From Chloroflexota bacterium (GTDB lineage: Bacteria > Chloroflexota > Limnocylindria > QHBO01): DNA of 64,000 nt. This document shows, in pieces, positions 18,900 through 27,224 of this stretch. The stretch is taken from contig JBBPIR010000001.1 of assembly GCA_038040195.1 (NCBI GenBank), forward strand, positions 81,561-145,560, written 5' to 3'. The position numbers were made by a program, and so were the translations under genes. The notes beneath the pieces were generated by a model. It did not search any database. It was not told the origin of the DNA and saw only the letters and a program-made list of their open reading frames with translations. Every line of letters begins with the position of its first letter. Positions within the stretch are counted from its first letter, which is position 1.

Positions 18900-20104
18900 C
18901 AGGCGGCGTCGAAGAAGGACCCGCCACTCCCCGCCAGGGAGCGCAGGAGCGGCACCACGGCGTATCGGGCATCGGGGGCAGTGCCCGCCAGCGCGTCGAG
19001 GGTGCCACTCACACGCCCCAGGCCCAGGCGCTCGCCCCAGGCCAGGGGTCCCTCGGGCCAGTTGGTCCCGAGGCGCATGGCGGTGTCGATGGCCGCCGGG
19101 CTGGCGGTCCGATCCTCCACCGCGGAAGCGGCCTCGTTGACGACCGTGGCCAGGACCCGGTCGCGGATGGCATCCGCGTGGAGTGGCTCCGTGCCACGAG
19201 GCGCCGAATCCGGAGCGAGGCCCGCCCAGGGAGCGCCCCGTTCCCCATCGGTCCCATAGTCGTAGAAGCCCGCGCCGGCCTTGCGGCCCAACCGCCCGGC
19301 CTCCACGAGGACCCGCTGCACGGCGTGGGGCATGTAACGCGGCGCCCGCCCGAACGCCTCCCACACGCTCTCGCTGACGGCCAGGTTGACGTCCAGGCCG
19401 ATGGTGTCGATGAGCTCGAAGGGGCCCATCCGGAACCCGGCCGCTCGCATGGCGGCGTCAATGGCCGGGGCCTCGGCCGCGCCCTCACCCAGGATGCGGA
19501 GCGCCTCGAGGTAAAAGGGGCGCGCCACCCGGTTGACGATGAACCCGGGCGTGTCCGCCGCCTCGACCGGCGTCTTGCCCAGCTGGCGCGCCAGTGCCGC
19601 CGCGGCCTCCACGACGTCCCGATCGGTACCCGAGGCGCCGATGACCTCGACCAATGCCATCAACGGGACAGGATTGAAGAAGTGCATCCCCACCACTCGC
19701 CCCGGGCGGGTCGTGGCCTCCGCGATGCGCCCCACGGACAGCGACGAGGTATTAGTGGCCAGGATGGTCGAAGGAGCGGCCGCGGCATCCAGCCGTCGGA
19801 ACGCGTCGCGCTTGAGGTCCAGCTCCTCGGGGATGGCCTCGATCGCGAACTCCGCGGTCGCCAGATCGGCCACCGACTCGGCCTCGTGGATGCGGCCCAT
19901 GGCGGCCTCGGCCAGGCCCGCGTGCAGCTCGCCCTTGGCCACCCGTCGCTCGAGGAAGCCGCCGATCCGGTCACGCGCTCGCTCGTACGCCCCGGACACC
20001 GGATCGAGCAGCGCCACCTCCAGGCCGGCCTCGGCCGCGACCTGGGCAATCCCCGCTCCCATCGTCCCGGCGCCCAGGACCCCGATGCGCTGGATGTCCC
20101 TCAA
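18899..20104 (-). CDS. 3-hydroxyacyl-CoA dehydrogenase with two C-terminal domains
   Basis: 401 aa. NAD-binding motif GVLGAGTMGAGIAQVAAEAG at the N-terminus, catalytic His in GMHFFNPVPLM, and substrate Asn in ATNTSSL. After the first 3HCDH C-terminal domain (about 190-285) a shorter second copy follows (about 310-395, TNWPEGPLAWGERLGL), as in PaaH/PaaC-like enzymes. It oxidises 3-hydroxyacyl-CoA to 3-ketoacyl-CoA with NAD. Its ATG overlaps the stop of the PaaG-like gene, placing hydratase, dehydrogenase and HAD phosphatase in one unit. Confidence 0.92.
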   Translation of the reverse strand: MRDIQRIGVLGAGTMGAGIAQVAAEAGLEVALLDPVSGAYERARDRIGGFLERRVAKGELHAGLAEAAMGRIHEAESVADLATAEFAIEAIPEELDLKRDAFRRLDAAAAPSTILATNTSSLSVGRIAEATTRPGRVVGMHFFNPVPLMALVEVIGASGTDRDVVEAAAALARQLGKTPVEAADTPGFIVNRVARPFYLEALRILGEGAAEAPAIDAAMRAAGFRMGPFELIDTIGLDVNLAVSESVWEAFGRAPRYMPHAVQRVLVEAGRLGRKAGAGFYDYGTDGERGAPWAGLAPDSAPRGTEPLHADAIRDRVLATVVNEAASAVEDRTASPAAIDTAMRLGTNWPEGPLAWGERLGLGRVSGTLDALAGTAPDARYAVVPLLRSLAGSGGSFFDAA

Positions 20105-20886
20105 CGGCCGGTGAAGCGCGGGTCGCGCTTCTCGGCGAATGCGGTCACGCCCTCGGCATGGTCCTCGGTCCGTCCGGCCAGCTCCTGGAGCTCGGCTTCC
20201 AGCTTCAGGCTGGCGGTCAGGTCAGCCTGTTCGGCCTGGTTGATGGACCGCTTGGCCAGTCCGATGGCCGCGGTTGGGGCCGCCGCCAGGCGACGCGCCA
20301 CCTCACGCACCCCATCCGCAAAATCGGTCGCCGGAAAGACGCGGTTGACGAGCCCCGCCTCGGCCGCGTCGGCGGCCGACATCGGTTCACCGCTGAAGAT
20401 CGTTTCTGCAGCCCGATGGCGACCGAGGGTCCGAACCAGGGATCGGGTCGAGCCCGAGTCGGGCACCAGGCCGATGCGGACGAAGGCCTGGATGAAGCGC
20501 GCGTCCTCCGAGGCGTAGACCAGGTCGCAGGCCAGAGCGATGCTGACCCCGGCCCCGGCGGCGACCCCGTTCACGGCCGCGACCACCGGTTTGGGCAGCT
20601 CGCGGAGGGCGGTGATGAGTGGGTTGTACTCGTCGGTCAGGACGCGGCGGAACTGGCGTTCGCCGCTGCCGGCGCGCAGGTCTGCACCCGAGCAGAAGCC
20701 GCGACCCTCACCCGTGATGACCAGGCAGCGCACCGCGTCGTCGCGCCCGGCGGTTTTGACCGCCGCCAGCAGCTCGCGGCGCATGGTCGCGTTCATCGCG
20801 TTGAGCGAGTCGGGGCGGCTGAGGGTGATGGTGCCGACGCCGTCGGCGAGGGTCCAGCGGATGGTCTCGTACGCAGGCTCGGCCAC
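20101..20886 (-). CDS. Crotonase-family isomerase, PaaG-like
   Basis: 261 aa. CoA-binding motifs GRGFCSGADL and NGVAAGAGVSIALACDL form the oxyanion hole. The first hydratase Glu (GGGCE in true hydratases) is replaced, and the second catalytic position is Asp in LVPDSGS, as in PaaG (ring 1,2-epoxyphenylacetyl-CoA isomerase) rather than enoyl-CoA hydratase. It probably shifts a double bond or opens an oxepin-type ring. The start is GTG 20886, 7 nt after a TAGAAT box (leaderless). It heads the operon with the dehydrogenase and HAD genes. Confidence 0.88.
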   Translation of the reverse strand: MAEPAYETIRWTLADGVGTITLSRPDSLNAMNATMRRELLAAVKTAGRDDAVRCLVITGEGRGFCSGADLRAGSGERQFRRVLTDEYNPLITALRELPKPVVAAVNGVAAGAGVSIALACDLVYASEDARFIQAFVRIGLVPDSGSTRSLVRTLGRHRAAETIFSGEPMSAADAAEAGLVNRVFPATDFADGVREVARRLAAAPTAAIGLAKRSINQAEQADLTASLKLEAELQELAGRTEDHAEGVTAFAEKRDPRFTGR

Positions 20887-20913
20887 GAGACCGATTCTAG
20901 CCAGCCGCGCCGG

Positions 20914-21495
20914 CTAGTCTGCCGCGCTCCCCGCATGGCGCTGGCGAAAGGTGCGGCCCTTGATCCGGTTGCCGCAGATGGCCATGGTGCACCACGCCCC
21001 GGAATGGTTCCGGGAGTGGTCGTAGAACGCCCACTGGCACTCGTCGTTGCGGCATACCTTGAGCCGCTCCCAGGTGCCCAGGGTCATGGCGTCGTAGATC
21101 GTCCCCAGCAGTCGGGCCACGGCGGGGGCGATGCCCTTCCCGCCGTCCCCATCGAGCCGCGCCCCGCCATTGAGGCGCATCCGCAACGGGTAGCGGGCCG
21201 CGATCCGGTCGAGCCGTGGGCGCGCCTCGGGTTCGTTGGCGTGTCCCGCGTTGGCGGCCAGGACGTCGCGGAGGGTCTCGCGGAACGCGCGGGCGGTCGC
21301 CAGGTCACGCTCGGTGAGGCGCCGGCCGGCAGGCAGGAGGGCGCGCTCCGCCATCCACGCCGACAGGTCGCCCGGCGAGGAGAAGCCCTCCCCGTCCGAT
21401 TCCACGTCAAAGGTGTTCACGAACTGGCGAACCAGCTCCAACTCGCCCGGCGCTGGCTGACGGCGGGCGGAGTCGGTGGCCACCGGCACCGTCAT
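20914..21495 (-). CDS. CGNR zinc-finger transcriptional regulator (ABATE domain)
   Basis: 193 aa from ATG 21495; TTG 21507 adds four residues and lies close to a GGAGAGGA sequence. The N-terminal ABATE-type domain (about 20-130) may bind a ligand. The C-terminal zinc finger is CRNDECQWAFYDHSRN followed by WCTMAICGNR, giving the CGNR name. Such proteins are putative DNA-binding stress regulators. It is divergent from a small gene and an NTF2 gene whose promoter contains a palindrome, the likely operator. Confidence 0.88.
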   Translation of the reverse strand: MTVPVATDSARRQPAPGELELVRQFVNTFDVESDGEGFSSPGDLSAWMAERALLPAGRRLTERDLATARAFRETLRDVLAANAGHANEPEARPRLDRIAARYPLRMRLNGGARLDGDGGKGIAPAVARLLGTIYDAMTLGTWERLKVCRNDECQWAFYDHSRNHSGAWCTMAICGNRIKGRTFRQRHAGSAAD

Positions 21496-21547
21496 TGGTG
21501 TCGCCAAATTTCCTCTCCCGGTGTCACCGAATCACCACCGAACTGTG

Positions 21548-21590
21548 TTGACAGGTTAGGTCTAACTGTCATACGATATACACAGGTTAG
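21548..21590 (+). promoter_or_regulatory. Promoter with embedded palindromic operator
   Basis: -35 TTGACA (21548-21553), 18-bp spacer, -10 TACGAT (21572-21577). The spacer holds GTTAG-GT-CTAAC (21555-21566), extended outward as TGACA/TGTCA. ACAGGTTAG is repeated directly at 21551-21559 and 21582-21590, 31 bp apart. Repressor binding here would block the + strand promoter; the CGNR protein next door is the obvious candidate. Confidence 0.7.
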
Positions 21591-21621
21591 CACAGCGTCA
21601 ATCACAACGAATGCAGGAGCG

Positions 21622-21810
21622 ATGTTCCAGATAGAGCACCCGGACGACTTTCTCCTCCGCTTCGACCAGAATCGGCGGCGGATCGAGGAGCGCAACCGGC
21701 TGATCCGTGCCCTGCGCGGATCCGCGCCGCCGTTCAGCGAGGCCACTGAAGCCCGGCTCCGATCGGTGATGCGCGACCAGCTCCACGCACAGACCGAGAC
21801 CGGACGATGA
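21622..21810 (+). CDS. Small hypothetical protein
   Basis: 62 aa, Arg/Glu-rich and predicted helical (FDQNRRRIEERNRLIRALRG). AGGAG lies just upstream (21615-21619) and the gene follows a strong promoter. The stop TGA overlaps an ATG (21807) in frame with the NTF2 gene. I do not recognise the family. The good promoter, SD sequence and coupling argue that it is real. Confidence 0.6.
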   Translation: MFQIEHPDDFLLRFDQNRRRIEERNRLIRALRGSAPPFSEATEARLRSVMRDQLHAQTETGR

Positions 21811-21857
21811 CCCAGCTCTGGGCCCCAGTCCACGTGGAAACGAAGGAGGCGTACCCG

Positions 21858-22349
21858 ATGAACCGAGCTGACGTCGAGCATTGGCTGGACCGATACCGAC
21901 ACGCGTGGAGCACGGACGACCCGAAGGACATCGCCGCGCTCTTCACTGAGGACGCGACCTACTCCCCGTATCCGTGGCCCCGTGACGAGCGGACCTGGCA
22001 CGGGCGCGACACGATCATCGAGAAGTGGATCGGTCACGGAGACGCGAAGGCGAAGTGGCAGTTCGAGCATCGGATCGTGGCCGTGGACGCGGACACGGCC
22101 GTCATCGAGGGCTGGACGACCTATGCCCCCACGACTGAGACCCCGTACGAGGACGCCTACGCCAACATCTGGGTCATCCGCTTCGCGGACGACGGGCGCC
22201 CTTTCGTTCGCCGAGTGGTGGGTCCAGCGCCCCGTCCCGAACGAGGGCTGATCACTTCAGCGCTTCAGCGGCCCTTGAAGTTGGGGTCGCGCTTCTCCAG
22301 GAAGGCGGTCATCCCCTCCTTCTGGTCGTCGGACGAGAAAAGCAGATAG
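21858..22349 (+). CDS. SnoaL/NTF2-like protein with antisense-encoded tail
   Basis: 163 aa from ATG 21858, chosen because AAGGAGG lies 8 nt upstream (21843-21849); ATG 21807 overlaps the previous stop and adds 17 residues. Core residues VEHWLDRYRHAWSTDDPKDIAALFTEDATYSPYPW match the gene at 54208 (ADWLDRYEQAWRNND ... ALFTDDAIYRWHPW), so they are paralogues. The last ~30 residues are encoded opposite the end of the crotonase gene and look non-conserved. It is a small ligand-binding or enzymatic fold of unknown substrate, probably regulated with the CGNR gene. Confidence 0.78.
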   Translation: MNRADVEHWLDRYRHAWSTDDPKDIAALFTEDATYSPYPWPRDERTWHGRDTIIEKWIGHGDAKAKWQFEHRIVAVDADTAVIEGWTTYAPTTETPYEDAYANIWVIRFADDGRPFVRRVVGPAPRPERGLITSALQRPLKLGSRFSRKAVIPSFWSSDEKSR

Positions 22350-23047
22350 AACAGGCGGCGCTCGTGCGCCAGCCCATCGGTCAGGCCCATCTCGAACGCG
22401 GCATTGACCGATTCCTTCGCCAGGCGAAGGGCCAGCGGCGCGCGCTTGGCGATCTCCGCCGCCAGGGCCAGGGCATCCTCGACCAGCAGCTCGTCGGTCA
22501 CGACTCGTGAGACAAGGCCGATGCGCTCCGCCTCCGCGGCCGTGATCGGCTCGCCGGTCAGGATCATCTCCATCGCCTTGCTCTTGCCGATGGCTCGCGG
22601 CAAGCGCTGGGTCCCGCCGGCGCCGGGCATGACCCCGATCTTGATCTCGGGCTGACCGAAGCGGGCGCTCTCCGCGGCGATGATGATGTCCAGGGCCATC
22701 GCCAGCTCACAGCCGCCGCCCAGGCACCAGCCGGCGACCGCCGCGATCACGGGCTTCGTGATCTTGCGGACCCGATCCCACTGCGCGATGCGGTTCGTGC
22801 GCAGCATGTCGATGGGCGAGGCACCGGCCATCTCCCCGATGTCCGCGCCCGCGGCGAAGGCACGCTCGCTACCGGTCACCACGATGACCCGGACCGCTTC
22901 GTCGCGGTCGAGCTTTTCCAGCGCCTCGCACAACGCGTCCATGGTCGGCCCGTTCAGGGCGTTCAGCTGCTTGGGACGATTCAGCCTGACGAGGGCGACC
23001 CGGCGCGCCTCGTCGAGTTCGACCAGGACCAGAGGCTCGTCGCTCAT
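22265..23047 (-). CDS. Enoyl-CoA hydratase (crotonase)
   Basis: 260 aa. Both catalytic Glu positions are present (LGGGCELAMALDI and ARFGQPEIKIG), with oxyanion loops ERAFAAGADIGEM and GWCLGGGCE. The C-terminus (KESVNAAFEMGLTDGL ... EGMTAFLEKRDPNFKGR) is nearly that of mitochondrial-type short-chain enoyl-CoA hydratase. It hydrates trans-2-enoyl-CoA to 3-hydroxyacyl-CoA, feeding the dehydrogenase at 18.9 kb. The frame is open upstream but the family start is MSDEPLVLV at 23047. The Oah-like gene lies 10 bp upstream. Confidence 0.93.
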   Translation of the reverse strand: MSDEPLVLVELDEARRVALVRLNRPKQLNALNGPTMDALCEALEKLDRDEAVRVIVVTGSERAFAAGADIGEMAGASPIDMLRTNRIAQWDRVRKITKPVIAAVAGWCLGGGCELAMALDIIIAAESARFGQPEIKIGVMPGAGGTQRLPRAIGKSKAMEMILTGEPITAAEAERIGLVSRVVTDELLVEDALALAAEIAKRAPLALRLAKESVNAAFEMGLTDGLAHERRLFYLLFSSDDQKEGMTAFLEKRDPNFKGR

Positions 23048-23057
23048 CCGCTTCTCG

Positions 23058-24017
23058 TCATGGGATGGACTCGAAGACCGAGGGGAGCTTGACCGCGCAG
23101 GCGCTGCAGTACTCCGCGTACGCGGACAAACCCGACTGACCACATTCCGGGCACACCCGACCGGCGCCTGATTGCAGGGACCGCAGCGCCTCCACGCGGG
23201 GCGGGCGCTTCTCGTGGAACGCGGCCACCGCCTCGCGGGTCTCGTCGTCAGTGGAGTGGAGGGCCAGCCACTCGCGGGCATGGGTCACGGTCTGGGCCCA
23301 CACCAGGTCCTTCCACCAGTTGAGCTGGGTCTTCGTGTAGCGCAGCGCTTCCGGCAGCTTGCGGCGCAGGTTGGTGACCAGCCCGTCGACCGTGGCATCC
23401 AGCTCGCCGCGCGGCACGACCCGCGACACGAGCCCCCACTCCAGTGCCTGGCCGGCGGGGATCGGCTCGCACAGCATCAGGATTTCCCGCGCCCGCCGAT
23501 CGCCGACCAGCAGCGGCAGCCACTGGGTGGCGCCACCCGCGGGCACCGAACCGTGCTCAGGTCCCACGTGCCGGATGTAGGTGTCGTCGGCCATGACCGC
23601 CAGGTCGCATGCCATCTGGAGCTCGTTGCCGCCTCCCACGCACGCGCCGTTTATGCGGGCGATGGTCGGCTTGCCGATGCTCCGCAGCCGGTCGTGCATC
23701 TCGATGAACGCCCCCATCCAGCGCCAGTACTGCCCGCTGGTGGCGCCCATGGCCGCTTGCTCGTCGAGATCCGCCCCGGTGCAGAACGCCTTGTCTCCTG
23801 CCCCGGTGACCACGATCACCGATACCGATTCGTCCCACGCCGCCTGTTCGAAGGCGGCGCCCAGCTCACGGAGGGTGCGGAAGTCGAACGCGTTCATGAC
23901 CTGAGGACGATCGATCGTCACGGTGGCCACGCCGCGCGCGGCGTCGCGCGCGTATTGGATCCGGTCGAAACCCAGGCTGGCCGGATCGGCCGCGACCGGG
24001 GCTTCCGGTTCGGTCAT
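23058..24017 (-). CDS. Oah-like crotonase with C-terminal zinc ribbon
   Basis: 319 aa. Residues 20-280 form a crotonase domain that I match to 6-oxocyclohex-1-ene-1-carbonyl-CoA hydrolase (Oah/BamA) by GGGNELQMACDLAVMADD, GGATQWLPLLVGDRRAREIL, ALEWGLVSRVVP and LRYTKTQLNWWKDLVW. After EKRPPRVEAL comes a short linker and a four-Cys zinc ribbon (CPEC ... CSAC), which is not part of the Oah family. Oah opens the ring in anaerobic benzoyl-CoA degradation. Here the true substrate is uncertain because no benzoyl-CoA reductase is in view. Neighbours are crotonase, EthD, ferredoxin and a 2-oxoacid:ferredoxin oxidoreductase. Confidence 0.82.
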   Translation of the reverse strand: MTEPEAPVAADPASLGFDRIQYARDAARGVATVTIDRPQVMNAFDFRTLRELGAAFEQAAWDESVSVIVVTGAGDKAFCTGADLDEQAAMGATSGQYWRWMGAFIEMHDRLRSIGKPTIARINGACVGGGNELQMACDLAVMADDTYIRHVGPEHGSVPAGGATQWLPLLVGDRRAREILMLCEPIPAGQALEWGLVSRVVPRGELDATVDGLVTNLRRKLPEALRYTKTQLNWWKDLVWAQTVTHAREWLALHSTDDETREAVAAFHEKRPPRVEALRSLQSGAGRVCPECGQSGLSAYAEYCSACAVKLPSVFESIP

Positions 24018-24037
24018 GCGTATCGGTCCGGCATCGG

Positions 24038-24349
24038 TCAGATATCGGATTCGTCGTCCGCGACCAACATGGTCACCCCGGCGCTCGCGAAGTTGCGGAG
24101 GTCCCTCCCGCTCTCGACCCCCGCCTCCGAGGCCAGTGCGGCGTCCAGGTCGGCCCGGGAGTCGAAGGCCATCTCGGCGATCAGGTAGAAAGCAGGCGCA
24201 CGACCGCCCACCCCATCGGTCCGGGTCAGGCGCAGGTCGCGAAGCCCCGGGTAGCGGCGGACGATGGGGACATGGGTATCACGGTAGTGGGCCTCGAACG
24301 CGGCCGGGTCCTCGGGGGCCGCGTAGAGGGCGATCAGGCGGACGGCCAC
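24038..24349 (-). CDS. EthD-family protein
   Basis: 103 aa from GTG 24349. The dimeric alpha/beta-barrel signature FEAHYRDTHVPIVRRYPGLRDLRL and the later FDSRADLDAALAS are typical of EthD/REDY proteins, found with degradation pathways for ethers and aromatics. The exact reaction is unknown. It lies between the ferredoxin gene and the Oah-like gene in the same orientation, so it is probably co-transcribed with them. Confidence 0.8.
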   Translation of the reverse strand: MAVRLIALYAAPEDPAAFEAHYRDTHVPIVRRYPGLRDLRLTRTDGVGGRAPAFYLIAEMAFDSRADLDAALASEAGVESGRDLRNFASAGVTMLVADDESDI

Positions 24350-24359
24350 GCGTCGGGGA

Positions 24360-24608
24360 CTACTGTTTGGTCTTGAAGTAGTCGGCGTTGATCTGGATGT
24401 AGTTGGTCCACTGCCCGGGGGTCGCGTCCTCGGCAAAGATGGCGGTCACCGGGCATTCCGGCTCGCAGGCCCCGCAGTCGATGCACTCGTCTGGGTCAAT
24501 GAAGAACATCGTGTCGTCATCGGTGGCATGGATGCAGTCCACCGGGCAAACATCGACGCACGACCCGTCCTTGACCCCAATGCACGGCTCCGTGATGACA
24601 TACGTCAT
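24360..24608 (-). CDS. 7Fe ferredoxin (3Fe-4S/4Fe-4S)
   Basis: 82 aa. First cluster: Cys in EPCIGVKDGSC, VDVCPVDC. Second cluster: CIDCGACEPECP. This is the FdxA-type pattern with a longer spacing at the first cluster. It carries electrons at low potential. It heads the run EthD, Oah-like and crotonase, and may accept electrons from the 2-oxoacid oxidoreductase encoded 2 kb away. ATG 24608 (MTYVITEPC) is the family start. Confidence 0.93.
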   Translation of the reverse strand: MTYVITEPCIGVKDGSCVDVCPVDCIHATDDDTMFFIDPDECIDCGACEPECPVTAIFAEDATPGQWTNYIQINADYFKTKQ

Positions 24609-24660
24609 GCGCGGCCGATGGTACACCGATGCCTCCGCATCTACCCGGTCCGGCGTCGGG

Positions 24661-24666
24661 TACAGT
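24661..24666 (+). promoter_or_regulatory. -10 box (TACAGT) for a leaderless aldolase mRNA
   Basis: TACAGT lies 7 nt before ATG 24674. No Shine-Dalgarno sequence is present between them. Confidence 0.4.
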
Positions 24667-24673
24667 CCGGCTC

Positions 24674-25558
24674 ATGCTGATGCCGTGGTCGTTCGGCCAC
24701 CCTCCGTTGATCGTCGCCGCCGCCACTCCGCTGACTGACGGCGGAACCACCCTGGACGAGGGAGCCATTGGACCGATGGTGGCCTTCCTGGAAGGCCACG
24801 GGGCGGATGGGGTGTTCTGCTGCGGGACCACCGGGGAGGGGATGCTCCTGTCGATGGACGAGCGGCGTCAGGCCGCGGTTGCGTTCCGTGCTGTGGTGCG
24901 GGGCAAGCTGCTGGTCCACGCGGGCGCGCAGACCACGGCCGACACCACGGCCCTGGCCGCCCATGCCGCCTCGATTGGGGCTGACGGCGCGGCGGTCATC
25001 CCGCCGCCTTACTTCCCACTCGATCCAGAGGCGCTGACGGAGCACCTCGTCGCGGCGGCGGCCGCGTGCGCCCCGCTCCCCTTCTTCATCTACGTCTTCA
25101 CCCGGCGCAGCGGATACCCGCTGCCCACGGAGGTCATCCGCCGCGTCGGGAGGCGAGCCGACAACCTGGTCGGGCTGAAGGTGTCGGAGTCACCGTTCGC
25201 TGATGTCGCGCCGTACCTGGAGCTGGGCCTCCCCGTGCTCGTCGGCTCCGAGCCATTGATCGTCCAGGCCCTTGCGGCCGGGGCGGTGGGTGCGGTAAGC
25301 GGGCTCGCTGCCGCCTTTCCTGACGTGGTGCGCGAGGTGCTCGACGACCCGACTCCCTTCGGCGCTGGCCGCCTGGATGCCCTGCGCGGCACGATGGAGG
25401 CGCAGCCGTTCATCGCGTCCGTGAAGCACGTACTCGGCCGACGGGGAGTGCCGGTCCGACCCGATGTCCGGCCGCCACTTCGCCCGTTGACCGGCGAGCA
25501 AATCGCGCGGGTGGATGTGGCCCTGACCCAGGTCGAGCCGTCAGCCGTCGGGGTCTAG
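24674..25558 (+). CDS. DapA/NanA-family class I aldolase
   Basis: 294 aa TIM barrel. Thr-Thr pair in [11 protein letters not shown], Tyr in [10 protein letters not shown] and Schiff-base Lys in VGLKVSES fit the dihydrodipicolinate synthase/N-acetylneuraminate lyase superfamily. The YNxPxRT segment of true DapA is changed to YVFTRRS, so a lyase or hydratase for a 2-keto acid is more likely than lysine synthesis. Its TAG overlaps the adenosine deaminase stop in a shared CTAG. Confidence 0.85.
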   Translation: MLMPWSFGHPPLIVAAATPLTDGGTTLDEGAIGPMVAFLEGHGADGVFCCGTTGEGMLLSMDERRQAAVAFRAVVRGKLLVHAGAQTTADTTALAAHAASIGADGAAVIPPPYFPLDPEALTEHLVAAAAACAPLPFFIYVFTRRSGYPLPTEVIRRVGRRADNLVGLKVSESPFADVAPYLELGLPVLVGSEPLIVQALAAGAVGAVSGLAAAFPDVVREVLDDPTPFGAGRLDALRGTMEAQPFIASVKHVLGRRGVPVRPDVRPPLRPLTGEQIARVDVALTQVEPSAVGV

Positions 25559-26652
25559 CCCGTCGCGATCTCGGCGGCCGCTGCGGCCGCCCGCAACCGG
25601 GCGTAACCCGGTTTGATCTGCTCGTTGATGACCCGGATCCGGCCATCGAAGGGCAGAAACGCGCTCTTGATCGCGTTCAGGGTCAGCCACTCCATGTCGT
25701 CCAGGCCGATTCCAAACGCCCGGACCAGGTTCGCGAACTCGTCGGTCAGGGTGATGCCGCTCATGAGGCGGTTGTCGGTGTTCACGGTCACCCGGAAGCG
25801 GAGACGCCGCAGCAGGTCGAACGGATGCTCGGCGATGGACCGCACCGCGCCGGTGTGGACGTTCGACGACGGGCACATCTCGAGTGGCACCCGGGTGTCG
25901 CGGACATAGGCCGCCAGCCGGCCCAGTGAGACGCGCCCATCCGGATGGACCGTGATGTCGTCCACGAGACGGACGGCATGCCCCAGGCGCTCGGCCCCGC
26001 ACCACTGGAGCGCCTCCCAGATCGAGGGCAGGCCAAAGGCCTCCCCGGCGTGCAGGGTGAAGTGGAAGTTCTCGTGGGCGATGAGCTGGAACGCATCCAG
26101 GTAGCGGGTGGGTGGATAGCCTGCCTCCGGGCCGGCCATGTCGAAGCCCAGCACGCCGTGGTTGCGGTGACGGACCGCCAGCTCGGCGATTTCCACCGAG
26201 CGTGCCGCTTGGCGCATGGCACTGATCAGAAGGCCCGTGGTGATGGGGCGTCCCTCGGCCCCTCTCCGGAATCCCGCCAGGACCGCGGTTACCACCTCGT
26301 CCAGGCTCAGGCCGTTCTGGAGGTGCTGCTCCGGCGCGAAGCGGACCTCGGCGTACACCACGCCATCGGCCGCCAGGTCTTCGATGCACTCGGCCGCTAC
26401 TCGTTCCAATGCCTCGGGCGTCTGCATGACGCCGACGGTGTGAACGAACCCCTCCAGGTAGTGTTCGAGGCTGGTGCCGTCCGCTCCGCGGCGGAACCAG
26501 GTCGCCAGCGCGTCGGGGTCGGTGGTTGGCAGGTCGCGGTACCCCGTCTCGGCCGCCAGCTCGACCACGGTCCGCGGCCGGAGGCCACCATCCAGGTGGT
26601 CGTGGAGCAGGGCCTTGGGCGCAGAGCGGATGGTCGCCAGGTCGAGGCTCAC
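25555..26652 (-). CDS. add: Adenosine deaminase-family protein
   Basis: 365 aa. Zinc ligands and catalytic residues are visible: HDHLDGGLR near the N-terminus, the HAGEA motif (catalytic Glu), GHAVRL, CPSSN and TVNTDN. It deaminates adenosine (or an analogue) to inosine in purine salvage. The ATG overlaps the stop of the preceding oxidoreductase gamma subunit by 4 nt, so it is transcribed as the last gene of the kor-like operon. That placement is unusual. Confidence 0.9.
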   Translation of the reverse strand: MSLDLATIRSAPKALLHDHLDGGLRPRTVVELAAETGYRDLPTTDPDALATWFRRGADGTSLEHYLEGFVHTVGVMQTPEALERVAAECIEDLAADGVVYAEVRFAPEQHLQNGLSLDEVVTAVLAGFRRGAEGRPITTGLLISAMRQAARSVEIAELAVRHRNHGVLGFDMAGPEAGYPPTRYLDAFQLIAHENFHFTLHAGEAFGLPSIWEALQWCGAERLGHAVRLVDDITVHPDGRVSLGRLAAYVRDTRVPLEMCPSSNVHTGAVRSIAEHPFDLLRRLRFRVTVNTDNRLMSGITLTDEFANLVRAFGIGLDDMEWLTLNAIKSAFLPFDGRIRVINEQIKPGYARLRAAAAAAEIATG

Positions 26653-27206
26653 GGGGTCGTGGCGGCCTCGTTCATCTCGAACCGCGACGGCGGCGCGGCG
26701 GCCGCCAGGCGTGCAATCTCGGCATCGGTTAGGTCGAACCCAAAGCGAATGGCCGCCACGTTTTCGTCCTGGTAACGCCGCGGTAACGAGCTGCGAATCG
26801 CCTCCTCGTCGTACTCGATGCCCGCCAGACGGAGAAGCCGGCCGAGCGCGATCATGTTCCCGAACAACTCCTTGCCGAAGTGCTCGGACCCCAGGGAGGC
26901 GAACGGGATCTGCTCGTCGCCGGGCAGCCCCAGGCCCAGGTCGGTGACCACCTTGCGGCCGCTGATCCGCAGGTGCCCGCGGTCGGCCAGACGGAGCAGG
27001 ATGTCGGCCTCCTCGACCACCGGGTTGTCGATGGGCGTGTCGCTGAACGTGACGAACGCGTCGGACATGGAGCCGCGAACCGAGGAGTCGTAGTCGAACA
27101 GGACCGTCACCTGCTTGCCCATCCGGGCCAACAGCGTGCCCAGCACCCCGGCGATGAGTCGGACTCCCTGGCCACCAACCCCGTCGAGCGCGATACGGGT
27201 CGCCAT
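26649..27206 (-). CDS. 2-oxoacid:ferredoxin oxidoreductase, gamma subunit
   Basis: 185 aa. [22 protein letters not shown] is the conserved N-terminal nucleotide-fold motif of the gamma (PorG/KorC) subunit. It forms the catalytic complex with the alpha and beta subunits encoded upstream. The gap to the beta gene is 18 bp. Confidence 0.92.
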   Translation of the reverse strand: MATRIALDGVGGQGVRLIAGVLGTLLARMGKQVTVLFDYDSSVRGSMSDAFVTFSDTPIDNPVVEEADILLRLADRGHLRISGRKVVTDLGLGLPGDEQIPFASLGSEHFGKELFGNMIALGRLLRLAGIEYDEEAIRSSLPRRYQDENVAAIRFGFDLTDAEIARLAAAAPPSRFEMNEAATTP

Positions 27207-27224
27207 CCTGCCCCCTTGCCGACC

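Noticed and set aside
20158-21621. Long + strand extension upstream of the 62-aa small protein
   Set aside because: It runs antisense to the PaaG-like and CGNR genes; promoter and AGGAG place the real start at 21622.
24674-25558. True dihydrodipicolinate synthase (dapA)
   Set aside because: The YNxPxRT region is replaced by YVFTRRS, so only family-level assignment is safe.
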